Assembly: GCA_023079485.1 (NCBI GenBank)
Contig: CM041104.1
Location: 4,279,676-4,343,675 of the forward strand
Direction: 5' to 3'
DNA length: 64,000 bases
Source: Archilochus colubris
Taxonomy: Eukaryota; Chordata; Aves; Apodiformes; Trochilidae
Shown: positions 25,071-37,439 of the stretch, piece after piece
Position numbering within the stretch: position 1 is the first letter of the stretch
Layout of the letters: each line of letters begins with the position of its first letter
Position numbers and translations under genes: made by a program
Notes under the pieces: model-generated
The model's database searches: none
What the model saw: only the letters and a program-made list of their open reading frames with translations
What the model was told of the DNA's origin: nothing

Positions 25071-28000
25071 TTATCTTTTTTGGGGTGGAGTGAAATCTGT
25101 GTTTACTCATATTTGCAATTTCAGTGGAATCCTTCCAATGTTATTTATGAGACCTTGAATAGGCTCTGAGATAACGAGCAGAAACTTTCATTGCAGAAGA
25201 GCAGTTGCCTCTATTTTAATCCTTCAGACCAGATGTATTGAAGAGCGTCCTGTGTAAAAGTTGTGACCTCTTAAAGGGACCCCTTAAGCTAAGAAATACT
25301 GCCCACTCACTGTCAGGCTGCTTTTCCTGCACTAGGAGCTGGGTGGGTTTGTACCCTGGTGGAGTTGCAGAAACCTTTATTACTTTTACAGGCTGTTTCC
25401 AGAGTCCACTGAACTAAATGAGAAGATGCCTTCAGAGCTAAATCCCGGTGACTTGCTGGGTTTCAGGCCCTCTTCAGGAACCTCACAGCATCTTTGTCTG
25501 TGCTGCCAAGCAGTGGGTCTGATATACCTCAAAAATCTTTTCATTTTGGTCAGCAAGAGTTACAGATGGTGACTAGCCTCAATCTGTGAAAACAAAACAA
25601 AACACAATTAGGAGAAAAAATTCCAACTTTTTTCTTGCTGATTGTTCAAAGTTCATGAATATTCTGGTGTTTGTATTTTGTGTATGTTGGCTGTGTATCT
25701 TCCCTGGGGAAAGCAGATGGAGAAGTTTGCACAGCACTGGAAAATGTGATAGCATGTGGGCAGCTAGTTTAAACCTAGTTCAGATGAAATATAGGGAGCC
25801 AGTACCTTTGGGACCAGCCTGCAAAGGACTCAACAAGGCCCTGAAATGGCTGAACCCTGGTGTGAATATCCTGAAAACCAAACAGTGGAGGTGAGGGTAG
25901 TACCACTGCAAATGCCTTTTAAATGAAGTCCACCATTTTATTTCATTTGAGCTTTGACTTAAAGGGTAGTATATTTCCTAATGTTAGCAGGTAACCAAAA
26001 AAGAATAGGAAATGGCCCTTTTCTTGCTAGTTACTCCAGCTGCAAATATAAATGGTAGGAAAGAAAAAAACAAAACAACACAGTTTTTTTAATTGTCATT
26101 TTGGGATGGTATTATTGACATTCCAGGAATTTTCAGCATTCCAGATTCCTTGAAATTAAGAAACGAACTAAGCGTTTTTTCCTAAGGCTTTTTAGGCTTC
26201 TCACTTTAGTCCTTTGATGACCAAAAAGATCTATTTATATTAAGCTCTGTGTGTCAGTGGAACTAAAATAAAAATCAAGCCAGTGATGTTGCTTAAGCTT
26301 CAATGGAAACATTGAAATCCTCTGTCTTAATCTCTAAATTTAGATCTGGCATAACTGGATAATGAGTAGGCATCAAATGGTTCAAATACCTTTGCTTTAT
26401 AATTGATCCTTTTTATATATCTATCAAAATTTCTTTCAAAATTTAAAACAGCCTGAGGCTTTCCCCATGTAAAAAGGAGATCCTGCCTTTCCCAGAGTTG
26501 AAGTTGATTCCAGAGAGGTTTCCAATGTTTAGTTCCTCTTAAATGCTTGCTATTTCTGTACAATTCCCTGAAGTCTATGATGGTTTATTTGATTTCATTA
26601 ACATTTGGAAAGGATTTGAGGAATTGCATGGCTTGGTCGCTATAGTAAAAAGATAATAATGCTTCTGGGAGAAGCTGAATGTGGAAATTGCATGTGAGAA
26701 GTTGTGTGTCCACCCTTGGAAGCTGTAGCAGCTTTTCTCTACGGTGTGCTATAAAGTTTTAACTGCCCTTATCAGCAAGGAGCATCACTACTGCTCATGG
26801 CAGAGGAATGGCTCTCTCCTATGATAACATCTGAAGCCTGTTCTCATTGATGGCCATGCCTATATATCATTTTCTAAGCATGAGCCTCTGCTTAAGTCTG
26901 AACTTGTCACATACTGAAATAATTTGGAGGGAGGGCCACCACGAGAGGAGGACTGACTGGGGAAGCTTGAATTCACGCTACCTCTTGCCCTTAGGCACAC
27001 CTGTATGATGGGCACAGTTATCAAGCTCTTTTCTGTCCCAAGTTCTTTATTTTATCAGCCACATTATGCCATGCAGTGGTGTCACAATGCCAGAGCAGGG
27101 CAGCCTGCTGATCTGGTTTCCTTTCTTACAAGAAATGTCATCAGTGGGAAGCACCTGAGCAGCCCATAGTATGTTCTGGGCTCCTCTTCTGGATGCCCAT
27201 GTGAACAAGCTGAAAAGTTTGAAATGACTTCTGTATTCCAGCAGCGTGTCACAAAGGTGCTTGGGGACTCGTGTGAGCTGTTTTGGTGAATTTGGCTGGG
27301 ATATGAAAGGACTTGTGGGTTGTGGCACAGTTAAAATCAATGTGTATCCCTTAGGTTTTTGCAGGACTGCAGAAGATGTTGCAGTGATACTTATGTCTTA
27401 ATTTGCTGGCAATCGTTTGCCCCAGAGACCTTCCAGCCCTGCTTGCAGCCATGGGAAATTACAGTTAAAAGAGGTTGCTAACACAGCTGCCCAGATTGAC
27501 AGCAAGAATAAAATAGTGTGTGGCCTGCAGCATGTCCTGTGTTCACCATCACTGCCTGTAAGATTGGAAAAGTGCAGGAATACCACTGTAAGGATATTGA
27601 AGTAACCTCTCACTTGTTTTCAACTTGGACTTGAGGCTTCTTATATATCAGCACAGTCAAGTATGTGTAACCCAGCATTTTGGGATGACAACACAGAGTT
27701 TTATCTCAAACCTTTGATAAGTATTTACTTTGAAATCTGAAATGCTGTGTATGATGTAGCCATTTCTAGGGGTTAGGGTTGCCCTGCTCTAAATTAGAGG
27801 AAAAAATATTTTAGTTTTCTTTTAATTTAGAAACAAACTAATAGTAAATGATGCACAGAAAAACTTAATGGCACATTTTTACTGTAATCTCTTGTGCTGA
27901 GACTTCAAGCCACAGTTTACATCCCTTCCTCCACTCCTAGCCCCTCCCTTCCTACATCTTCTCCCTGCACCATACATGTGTTTAATCTTAGACATGGAAG

Positions 28001-28433
28001 TAAACCTGTCTATCCCTTATTTTGCATCCTTTGAGTATTATTATAATCAGGTCAGTTTATTAAGAATTAATGCTCCTTCGTGAACTGAGGATAATGGAAT
28101 GGCCACATTTCCTCTTGTGCTGGACTGTGATTTACTAATAGGAGCTTCTAGGGAAAGGATCATAAAAGAGTGAGGCCCCCACCTCTGGTTTAATATTTAA
28201 TCAGGTGTTAAGACAGCCTTGTGTCAGATCCATGAGTTGCTAGCAGAAGCCTGCAGGGGAAATGAGAAGGTCCTGCATCTTAAAGGGGCAATGCAATTAT
28301 AATTAGAGGTTTGATCCAAGGCCCATGGACATAAATGGAAAAGCTCCTGTTGATTTGAAGACCTTTGGATCTGGCCCAAAGGGAACCAAAAATAATGAAT
28401 GTTTTTGCATGTGAGACAGGCAGGCATACTTTT

Positions 28434-28454
28434 TATTACTATTATTATTATTAC
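28434..28454. repeat. ATT trinucleotide microsatellite
   Basis: About seven ATT/ACT triplets, with one interruption by ACT near the start. Confidence 0.85.
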
Positions 28455-28980
28455 TTCAAAGGTATCAAATGAGGTTAACATGCATGGTCTAAATCTAAAA
28501 TGGATGGGAATGAAAAGGTCTGCTAAAGGCATGCACCAAACAAGCTGAGGCCCAAACAGTTCCATACTTGTAAAATATGTGATAATGAATTCAGATGGCT
28601 TATTTCTTGTATTTCATGGCTAAACAAGCTATGCTAAGAAATGTGTAGCTGTTGAGTTGTTCTAAGTCTCATTATTGTTTGTAGATTATAGATCAGTAAT
28701 CTGCTTTTAAGTAGGTACAAACCGGCTTTCTTTATAAATGAAATGTGCCTCCAGTTCCCTAAATTTTCTGCAGCCACAGCCTCTGCAGGGAGCAGATCAT
28801 GTGTGGTTGGTCTCAGGCTGCCTCTGGAAATACCTGGCTGGGATGTAGCCCTGGAGACAACCACAGCAGAAAGTGCAGGTAGCCCATCTGCTGGTGCACC
28901 TCAGAAATCTAACTTCTGCAAAGTGCCTTTTTCAGTTCTTGTACCTTGTTTCCAGTACTGTTCTTCTTTCCCAACTGGAA

Positions 28981-29180
28981 ATCAAAAGAAAATTTTTCAC
29001 TATGAGAAGAGTTGGCCATTGGAATAATCTCCCCAAGGGAAGTAGTGGATTCCTCAAAGCTGGATGCTTAAATCCCATCCTGACAAGGTGCTGGGCCAGC
29101 TCATCTAAACCCTGTTCCTAATTAAAAGGGTTGGACCAGATGATCTTTGAGGTCCTTTCCAACCTGGCATCCTATGATTT
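28981..29180 (+). mobile_element. CR1 LINE 3'-end relic
   Basis: A 5'-truncated CR1 copy in + orientation. Family landmarks appear in order. First is the 'aaa-ttcttcac-atgag-agg-tgg' stretch at about 28987-29025. Next is the 'ggaataatctccccaagg' block at about 29020-29038, then the 'ctggatgcttaa' region. The diagnostic GGTTGGACCAGATGATCTTT is at 29129-29148, then GGTCCTTTCCAACCTGGCAT. A single terminal ATCCTATGATT unit is at 29169-29179. Only the extreme 3' part of ORF2 and the 3' UTR could be present. CR1 copies are usually truncated in this way. The overlapping 28743-29027 and 28873-29121 frames are at most remnants and do not encode a working enzyme. CR1 is the dominant retrotransposon of birds, which makes this the main taxonomic clue. 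The 5' limit is approximate. Confidence 0.88.
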
Positions 29181-31379
29181 ATCAGAGCTTTAAAATGTTA
29201 TTGATTGGAACAGGATGTTGTGGGGGTGATCAGTATAGTTTACTGCTATGTTTTTGCCCTGTAAGGAGAACTTCCATCTGCCACAAAACATTGATAAGCA
29301 GAAATGAGGCAAAAATCAGGGTTGTGCTGAGGTTGTCCTCTCCCCAAGAGGTGGGAGAGGAGTGGTTAATCCGTTTCAGTGACTGAGAAAGAAGGAAGCT
29401 TGGCCATGGCAGATCTCTCCTCTCACTGAAGAGAATATTTTGCCCTCAGGTGAGTGTGGTGTAATGAGGGGCAGCCCAGCTGGGCTGATTTATATGATCT
29501 TGGGTCATCCTTTTAAATTGGCTTTCCAACCCAATATCCTCTGTATGGATGAAAACACATTAGAATTGCAGAGGAAGGTGACACACTCAGCCTCTCCCAG
29601 TGGCTGAACAGGACCTGGTGTATTTCACTGGGAGCTGCCCTGTGCCAGGTCACTGTGTTTTAATTGATCTGGGTTTGCATCTGCTCTCCATCTCTGCTGG
29701 GTTTGCAGTTGTGCTAAATACAGCATAGACAAGGGACAGTGATTAGGGCCATGGTTGTATTGATAGATCTCTCTTTCTCTGGACACATCCTCTGGCTGCC
29801 TTGCACAAGTTAACTTTGTGCAGTACAATATTGAATGATGTGGCATATTACAACTAATTAGTTTAGAAAATCTGGTATTCCTTAAATGGATTTTTTTTAG
29901 CTATTTGCATTTAAAATAACTCTAAAATAATGATAATTTTAATTTAACAACTGAGACCTGTGACTACAGAAGAATTTTTTCACTTCAGGTTTACATAGAA
30001 AAAGTTGATCTAATTTTACCCTGGAGTCTTTGTGATTTGAAGGCAAATAAAAGTAGGCTGTGTGGTGGTGTTGGTTTACATTTGGTCATCCTGAGATCTT
30101 TGCAGCTACCTGAGGCTCCATAAAAAATCAGGATATCCAATTTCTGCAGTTTGAAGTATTACAGTACAGTCAATGTCTTCAAGGAGTGACAGCACAGAGG
30201 GGCTGGGATAAAGTGGGAATGTGCAAAGCAAGAAGAGCCAGGAGCAGAGGTGGATGTGGAACCTGCACCTGCTGGATCTTAGCTGGGCTCCTGAAGCACA
30301 GAGCTAAATAGCCAGAGAAACACTTCCCAGAGCAAGACTTTCCCTGAAAATCTTTCCAACACTGTTAATAGGCAAGGCTTATTTCAGGATTTTATTCTAG
30401 CTCATTTAAGTTGAGAGACCTTCCCTGTTGCTCATTAATCTTGAGGAAAAATGCAGATGAGAGAAGTTCAGTCAGTGTGCAGCCTCTCTGGCTGAATCTG
30501 GGCAAGGTCTTTTCTTTCTTCCTGCTGGCTGAAGGTCAGGAGCTGTGGCTGTATTGAAACACCTCAAAAGCAGAGTGCCCAATCACACAGCCCCTTGTAA
30601 GGGCTGGAGATTGAGACCATTACTATTGGATGGGAAGAGCTGGGTCTCCCCATAATTTGGTGGGAGATGAGAAATGCTCAAAGCAAGCTGAGTGGTGTTT
30701 GAAATGGAATAGGAAGGAGATTTTTGCTTTTAATGAAACAGTAATGGCTGCTTTGTGATTCAGCCTACCACCCTCTCTTGAAAATAGTACAAAATGGTCC
30801 ATTAGTGGCACATAGCACTGCAATAAAACTTATGAAAATTATTTATTGCTACATCAAGCTGTATAGTTCCCTCTTATAAAGCAAGATATAGCAGGAATGG
30901 GGTAAAGGCCAAGCATTTAGCATTTAGCTCCCAAATACTAAGGTCTTACCTAATGTGAAATGTATCTTTTGCAATTAAGTGCAGAAGATAATGAAGTTTA
31001 TGACAGTTCTTATTTTTTCCTAGGGAAAGTTTGTCAGTCAGGCTGGCCACAAAGTAAGGCATCTCAATTCATGCAAGCCTCTGCTGAGGAAAGCTTCCTT
31101 CCTTTCTCAGCACATATCTCTCAACCTTACTTTTCCTTTTTCTGAGATAGAAGTCTGTCCTTGGAGATGTCACTGGAAGTTTTTTTGTCTGTGCAATCTG
31201 GAAGTGTCTCTCAATCAATTAGTCCTTGTCCCCATGACACCTGAGAGCTTCAGTAGGTGATAGCAGGCACCTGATCTGCTAGGGCAAGTCTCCCCTTCCT
31301 GTGGTCAATGGGAATTTTGGCACCAACTTGTCAGGATTTCAGTCCTAACATTCTCAGAGATATTGGTTATACATGGTAG
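29181..31379. other. non-coding spacer, no gene seen
   Basis: Ordinary mixed sequence after the CR1 relic. No microsatellite of note, no exon and no RNA gene seen. A TGTGCCAGGTCACTGTGTT string near 29640 recalls part of the MIR 5' half but is unsupported by flanking blocks. Confidence 0.6.
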
Positions 31380-31560
31380 AAAACACGGCGAGGTATTTTA
31401 TCAGAAAAAAACAAGCACAAATGTGCAAATAAAAGCACTGAGATAATAAAGGTCGAAGCTGTTTAATGGCCTTCATAAAGTTATGTACCACTTAAATCCT
31501 AATTAACTCCTATTTGAGGCATTTCAGTGGGATTTAATAAACAGGCTTGTGGAGAACCTC
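31380..31560. promoter_or_regulatory. candidate conserved non-coding element
   Basis: Repeat-free AT-rich block with retained CpGs (31386, 31389, 31453) and several AT-rich cores (CTAATTAACTCC near 31500, TTAATAAACAGG near 31533). Its composition suggests an enhancer. No direct evidence. Confidence 0.25.
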
Positions 31561-33220
31561 TGCACAGGGTTGAATTTCAACCTTTGCAAGAAAATGGGAG
31601 GAGGTTAGTTTACATTAGGCATCTGTGTATTTTGTTCCCAAAGTAGCAGTTAGGAAAATGGCCACAAACAGCACATGCTGTGTTATAGCTGGCAATTTAA
31701 TCTGCAGGCATGAACATATAAAATCCCCCAAAAGATGAAGTTTGCATTGCCATGAGTGTTGTATAATGGAAGTACTCACAAAAGCCAGAAGGCTGAGCAA
31801 CAAGTGGCATTTCAAACCTCTGAGTTTACCACAGCCTCACGTATTTTGCATGATGGATATTTTTCTTGGCTTTCTTGTGTTTCAAATGCTCCACTAAATC
31901 GTGGAAACAACGGGGCTGCATGAGCTTGGGTGGAGTTGAGTGGTGTTACTACAATGCAGGGGAAAAAAAAATCAATTTATTCTGTGGCTTACTATTTATT
32001 TCATGGTTGGTGAAATATCAGCTTAAGTGATGATTATGTTACCCAAGTATGTGGTATAGTGTCTCTGTGTCTAATATAAACAATTACTGTCTATGGGTTG
32101 CATGTGTGGTTATAAAGTGATGGTGTGGTACAAAGATTTTTATCAGGTTTGAGCTGGTCACATTACTTACCAATTCAGACATTCCCTTTGGTCAAAATCT
32201 TAATATCTGTGCAGGTCATCTGAAATGAATGTGAGCAAAACTTTTACACCACATGTCTGTCATCATCTGTTCCAGCACTGGCACATAGTGATGAGGCACA
32301 TTACAGATACAGTGTTTGCTGAGTCCTTAAAAGCACTTGTGGGACTCTACCTGGAAGGATTGGCTTCTTCACTGTCAGAAGTCTTTTATTTATTCTTCAT
32401 AATGTCATAACCTGGTGATTCTCTGTCATCTCCAGGTTATTTGGCAATGCAGGAATAAGTGGTTTCAGCTTCTGGAAAGTGAATGAGGGATTTGCTCTGT
32501 TCAGTAGCACATTTAGGTCACAAGATCCTGGACTGTCATCCTGCCACTTTCTGAGCTAATCCTGCCATCCTGTTCATCTGTTTTCTGACTCTGTACCACA
32601 GTAAATCAGTTTCAGAATTGCAAAACATGGACAATTAGAATTGTTTCTACTCATTTCATCTTTTTTCCTGGATCCTGGTGATGCTGTTGGGATTGTATGG
32701 TCGATGACTGGGGGTGGGATGCCTCTGCTGACTGTGAAGCAGGTGGAAGTGCTGTCAAACACAGCCTGTGCTTTTGTGTGCTCCCCAAGACCTTTCCCTG
32801 CCCCCGTGCAGGGTCTGTCAGGTTAGCAGCCACCTAGGCTAAAAAGTGGCCCAGTCACAAAGTCTTTGAAAACAGCTGAGGCTCTGCTTTTTGGTTAGTC
32901 AGGGGAGGAAGGAAAGAAGAAGGGACAGGACTGTTTCCCTTCTCAGCAGGCAGGTAAGTGTTATTTTCTTAACATGACATTTCAGTCTTGCCTCTTACTC
33001 AAGTTCCCTCCCCCCATTCTCCCTTCAGCTTTAATATCTAAGTTTGTCTGATTTTTAAAGTGGGTTATTTGAATGTCAAACTTTCAATAACACTTTAATA
33101 GAGGTGTCCATTAACCCATGCTAAATTACAGCAGAACATCTCTAGAAATACATGTGACATCCACATGAATACCAAATGAATTCATTAGGATCAGTGCTAT
33201 TACAATGAATACCAAATGAA
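31561..33220. other. non-coding spacer, no gene seen
   Basis: No supportable gene. Short frames at 31615-31815 (-), 32225-32410 (+) and 32574-32833 (both strands, overlapping) have no recognisable homology. The downstream end carries a spaced 16-bp direct repeat, listed separately. Confidence 0.6.
33165..33220. repeat. spaced 16-bp direct repeat, 40-bp period
   Basis: ATGAATACCAAATGAA is repeated without mismatch at 33165-33180 and 33205-33220. The 24 bases between are unrelated. It could be a remnant of a two-copy 40-bp tandem duplication whose intervening part diverged, or a pair of identical binding sites. Confidence 0.85.
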
Positions 33221-33510
33221 ACCCGCAATGATGGGGACATCATCTTTCTGGGAATAATCCACAGCGTTCCTTTGGCACTAGGCAAACACATCAGCTGTTT
33301 GTTTCCACTGATGAGAGGTGGCAGTCTAGGTTTTGGTTAGATAAACAAATGATGACACCAATAATCACTTAGTTGGTGGCTGTAATGCTTAATAATCACA
33401 TCCTGATATCATGCACACTAGAAGCAGTGCCACACTTTTTCTGCATAATGAATCCCAAACACTTCATAAAGGGTGATAACTTCCTTTGACCACTGAATAT
33501 ATTATTTATA
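33221..33510. promoter_or_regulatory. candidate conserved non-coding element
   Basis: It contains TTGGCACTAGGCAAACA (near 33271), which recalls an NFI half-site pair followed by a forkhead-like AAACA. It also has repeated AATAATCAC motifs (near 33360 and 33393), and CpGs at 33224 and 33265. No simple repeats or transposon sequence. Read as a likely enhancer from composition only. Confidence 0.3.
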
Positions 33511-35665
33511 AAAAGTGCTCCATTCCCTCTCCCCTCCCACCCTGGGAGATCCTTTTAATTTTTTTTTATTTTTTTTTTACCAAGTAGAATACACTGGTAG
33601 CACATCTTAGACTATGAGGTCTCTTCTTATACATAATTTATAAAACAATTTACAAGTGATTTATTTTTAGCAATGAGATAAAACATGGTGTGAAGGGTTT
33701 TGCCAGCACAGATAGAGACGGTTTGGGAGTAATAGTTGTAGAGGAGCCTGGGGTCATGTGAAATCTGTATTTCTGGTTTCCCTCGAGGTTAAGGGGGGAA
33801 GGAGAAGTTAAAGGCACTGCTTTTGCACTCCTTTGCATGGTGCACTAGATGCACCCTTTCCTAAAATCAGGTGGAATTGTATGGCACTGTGCTTTTAACA
33901 GCCTTCAAAAATACCCTTTTAAGTGAAGCTCTTGATAGCTACACCAAGAGTGTCCTTTCCAGATGGGTTAGGGACAGGCTCTTTCTGGCTGAAGCCCTTG
34001 CTGAGCTCTGGAGCTGCTGGTGTCCACCCAGATGATGTCAAGCCCATGTGTAACACCCAACTCGCTGACGGAAGAGGAAGCTGTGCCTTATCTCCTCTCT
34101 CCCAGGAGATGGCAGTGTTTAAGAGCAGTAGCAGAGCATCTTCCACATCATTAACCTCTTGTCCTTGCACCAACCAGCAATTAAGGAGTACAATGGTAGT
34201 AGCCTAATGGGAAAAGAAAAATGGGCTGACCCAAGGATGGAGAGAGGGATGTGTGGCAGCAGAACTTCTTCATGCTAGTTGTGGTGGTGTTTGATTTGAG
34301 GTGGTTATTTTTTGGGCTTGCCTGCAGCAAGATACTCAAAGATGTTGACCTTGTAGCTGTGCTTTTGTCTCAGCCTGTGGCTGTGCCTACTGCAATAGGG
34401 AAACCTATCTAACTGGCTTTCTCTCATACTAAATCTTATTTTACATCAGCCATGCCTTTCTGCAAAGACTAAAAGGTCCATTTCTAAAGTCACCTTGTCT
34501 TGGAGATCTGGTTGGTGATCAGCATAACACAAAATGTAATGAACATCAGCAGCACATACTTGTTACTACTGAGTGAGAGTCTGGCCTTCTCTTTATATTT
34601 CTTCACAGAGAAGTCAGGAAAAATGGGCAGTTCTCATTGCCTGCTGGTCAAAACACTGGTCAAAAGTGATCCCTGTGTGCTGGGATCACTGATGGCTTTA
34701 AAACTGAAGCTATAGGCTGGGTTTCCCAGCATTGCAGTCATTTGTAACTATGAGATGCCACCCAATCAGCCTGCTGGTGCTTAGAGGGCTTTTTAATCTG
34801 TGCTTTGTGCATGACTGTGAAAGATAAGGGAGAACAAGGCTCTAGATCTCCAGCCTCTGTTTTCCATGTGACAGGCCTGACTGGTTTTGACTTTTGACGT
34901 TTATGAAGCAGAGCTGGGGAAATGCAGAGCTACTCCAGGCTTGATCCCCTAGGATCATGACATGGGTGCTTGTGTGCCTAGAGGGAGCATCCTCCTGGAA
35001 AGTCATCTGAAAGAGTAAAAGTAACACTAAAGAAACATAACCAGTGCCTATAATGGGGCTGTGTCCAGGCACTGAAATGATTGTGACATAAGGTAGAGAA
35101 ATTTGGTATAATCAGCCATGTGGGGGGTCAAATTGAACGAAAGCTAAAGAAGAAGCTGGAAGCACAGCCTGGGCTGTTCTGGGACTGTTTTGTTGTAGAA
35201 TTCTTTCCTGCTCTCTGCTCCTCCGTGTGTCTTTCCCCCACTCCTGGGCTATCACCAGGGCCTCTGTTGTGCAATCCTGGCCTTGAAACAGTTCAGGCTT
35301 CAAACTCCTAGGGAACTAATTTCCTACTAATCTATTTGTTTAAAATTAGTATTTACAAAGTTAACTCCTTGAACAGCCCGGACTTTGATTCGGGGAGACT
35401 GGGGACATACACCCTGGAAAACTGTAAATGCAGGCATTGCTTTCCTTTGCATCCAGAATTCAACAGAGCTGTCAGATAACACATGAAAGATGGTTAATAA
35501 TAAATTAAAAACATTGCAGCCACAGGGAAACTGCATCTCTCCCCTCCCCCCCAACTCCCCTTCTCTTTTGCTTTTTTCTACCCCATGGGCTTAATCAGCA
35601 TCAAAGAGTAACAAATCCAATAAAATGTTTCCCTGAGCCAGGAACCAGCCTGAACTGGATAGAGT

Positions 35666-35687
35666 ACACACACTCACACACACACAC
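35666..35687. repeat. CA dinucleotide microsatellite
   Basis: About eleven CA units with one CT interruption, followed by a CTCTCC pyrimidine tract. Likely length-polymorphic. Confidence 0.9.
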
Positions 35688-36377
35688 CTCTCCCTCTCCC
35701 CCCACTGCCAGCCCCTTTGCAAAACAGCTGACAGTCGAGAAGATAGAACAAAGGAAGAGATGGGGAATGGTAAGATATCCCCTCATCTCTCATCTGGTGT
35801 TAGAGAGCTCTGATAAGTCCTCCTGTGCTTTTAGGGTACCAGTTCAGAAAGCTTTTCCAGCTCCTTCCTTGGTTTTTATCCATCTAAGATCAGAGATTTA
35901 GGGAGAGGGAATGAAAAAGAAAGCTTATGTTGCTTTCTACTGATTTCTACCACCCCCCTTTTAAAATCGAGTTCAAACAGAAGCAGTTCTGACAAATTGC
36001 AGTGGACCATGTGTACCCCTTGGATGGGTTTACAGCTGTGATGCTCCATGGGTACCCACCAGCTCCTTGATGAGCCAAGAGTAGTGCCAGGACCTGGCAA
36101 GGGACCACGGAGTGACCCCCTCCCACCCTGCTCATACAGACTCCTCCTGGGCAGGGACATCTCTGTTCAGAGCCAGGGGGACATGTAGGTCACTCTGAGC
36201 AGAAGGAGGTGGTGGTGGTCGACTGGATCTTCAGGGGTAAAAATTGATGTGGGTGTATTTAAAGTCAATGGGCTGACTCTGCTTTTCTGGAGCTGAAGAT
36301 TCAGCCTAAGGTGGCCACCTGTCTAACAGCTATGTGTGAGTGCTCCAGTAGTGCTTATGGCATCAGGAGATAGGGAG

Positions 36378-36403
36378 AAAAAAAAAAAAAAAAGAAAAAA
36401 AAA
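36378..36403. repeat. A-rich tract
   Basis: A16, then G, then A9. No retrotransposon body is recognised directly upstream, so it is called as a simple repeat. Confidence 0.85.
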
Positions 36404-36509
36404 GAGGATTTTCAGGAAGAACTAAGGAGAACATAGCCTCAGCAAGTTCTTCATTCTGTGCTGCTCTTTGTGGATTGTGGCTCTGGGTATCTCTGTGTCC
36501 CCCAAAGCT

Positions 36510-36690
36510 GTAATATCTAAGCACTTCCAAGTTATTAATATTGTGAGAGCATCTTCCCCATAGCCTTGGAGAGAGAGTTGCTATCAGCTCTGTCTTGGAG
36601 ATGAAAACTGGAGCACAGAGCAAGGAAGGTTTTGCTCATGGCCATGCAGAAAAGCCTGTGGCAGAGTTAAGAAATGAATCACATAGCTCA
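36510..36690 (+). mobile_element. MIR-like SINE relic
   Basis: The order of blocks follows the MIR consensus. First is TAAGCACTTCCAAGTTATTA at about 36517, then a region ending TCTTCCCCATAG. Next is GAGATGAAAACTGGAGCACA at about 36597, matching 'agatgaggaaactgaggcaca'. GAGCAAGGAAGG and TTGCTCATGGCCATGCAGA follow, matching 'ttgcccaaggtcacacag'. GTGGCAGAGTTAAGAAATGAA comes last, matching 'gtggcagagctgggatttgaa'. Several ordered matches over about 170 bp make this more convincing than the 1240-1312 fragment. Compared from memory; the ends are approximate. Confidence 0.55.
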
Positions 36691-37439
36691 AATTGGTTGT
36701 ATCAGATATAGCTGGGAGAACATCCTTGCCTTTGGCCTGTGTGAGCTGTAACACTTTCAGGTGAGTTCAGGCATCAAGTCTGTCCTGTGCTGAGTGCAGC
36801 TTTCCAAACCTGCTGTATCTGGGGGAGCATAACTGTGCTAAAGGCAGAGACTGCCAGGAGCTGCCAGGCAGGTCTGTGTGCCAGTGCACTGGGCACCTGG
36901 ACAGTGAGTTTTTTGTAACCTGAAGTTGCATTTGGCTATCCAAGTGGGATAAACTGGCTGTGCATGCTTCCTGTGTGTGTCATTTCAAATGACATCCCCA
37001 AAACCTGGTCCTGTTTGATGTGCATCATTGGAATGATCCCTTGGTGCTTTTCATGAGAATATCTATGCTTCTGCATTGCCTGTTTTATGACAATTCCCAC
37101 TGCTTGTAGCTGTGCTGTGGATGCTGTCACCCTGCTCAGTACCCAGCTCTCAACACATACTCTATGAGGGAAAGGTTTTTTTGTTTCGACAGGTTAGGTG
37201 TAGGATTAGAGGAAGCTGTGGTTGGATCCCATCTATAGCATATCTGGTATTGGTCATGAAGGGCACTGGAGGAGGTTGAGGTGGTGCTGCTGCTGAAGTC
37301 ATTCTACCATAGCACTAGAAAATATTCTTTCTTAGGGAATGTAGAGCCCTGGATGCACTCTCTGTGCAGAGGTGCAGGTCTGCCCTGGGAGAAGCAGTAG
37401 CAGAGCTGGCACTGTGAACTGACCAGGCTTTACTGAATG
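36691..37439. other. non-coding spacer, nothing notable
   Basis: Mixed sequence with no recognised repeat, exon or RNA gene. Confidence 0.6.

Larger units (their letters stand above)
18476..28980. other. non-coding spacer, no gene seen
   Basis: About 10.5 kb with no supportable gene. It contains a 23-bp tandem duplication (23131-23176), a 9-bp tandem duplication (22808-22825), an ATGAA repeat (24648-24664), AAAAC-type repeats near 25589 and 26064, an ATT microsatellite (28434-28454), and a possible degraded reverse-strand MIR near 25025-25070. Open frames are all short and unrecognised. A GGGTTAGGGTTG string near 27770 is not a telomeric array. Confidence 0.6.
33511..36509. other. non-coding spacer, no gene seen
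   Basis: Holds a T/A-rich tract at about 33557-33579, a CA microsatellite at 35666-35687, pyrimidine-rich stretches near 35540 and 35690, and an A-rich tract at 36378-36403. Overlapping opposite-strand frames at 33919-34207 and at 35112-35311 argue against either being coding. Confidence 0.6.

Noticed and set aside
27770..27781. GGGTTAGGGTTG string as an interstitial telomere repeat
   Set aside because: Fewer than two TTAGGG units; no array.
28743..29121. Overlapping frames across the CR1 relic as a coding gene
   Set aside because: They coincide with the 3' end of a truncated LINE and are only 82-94 codons long.
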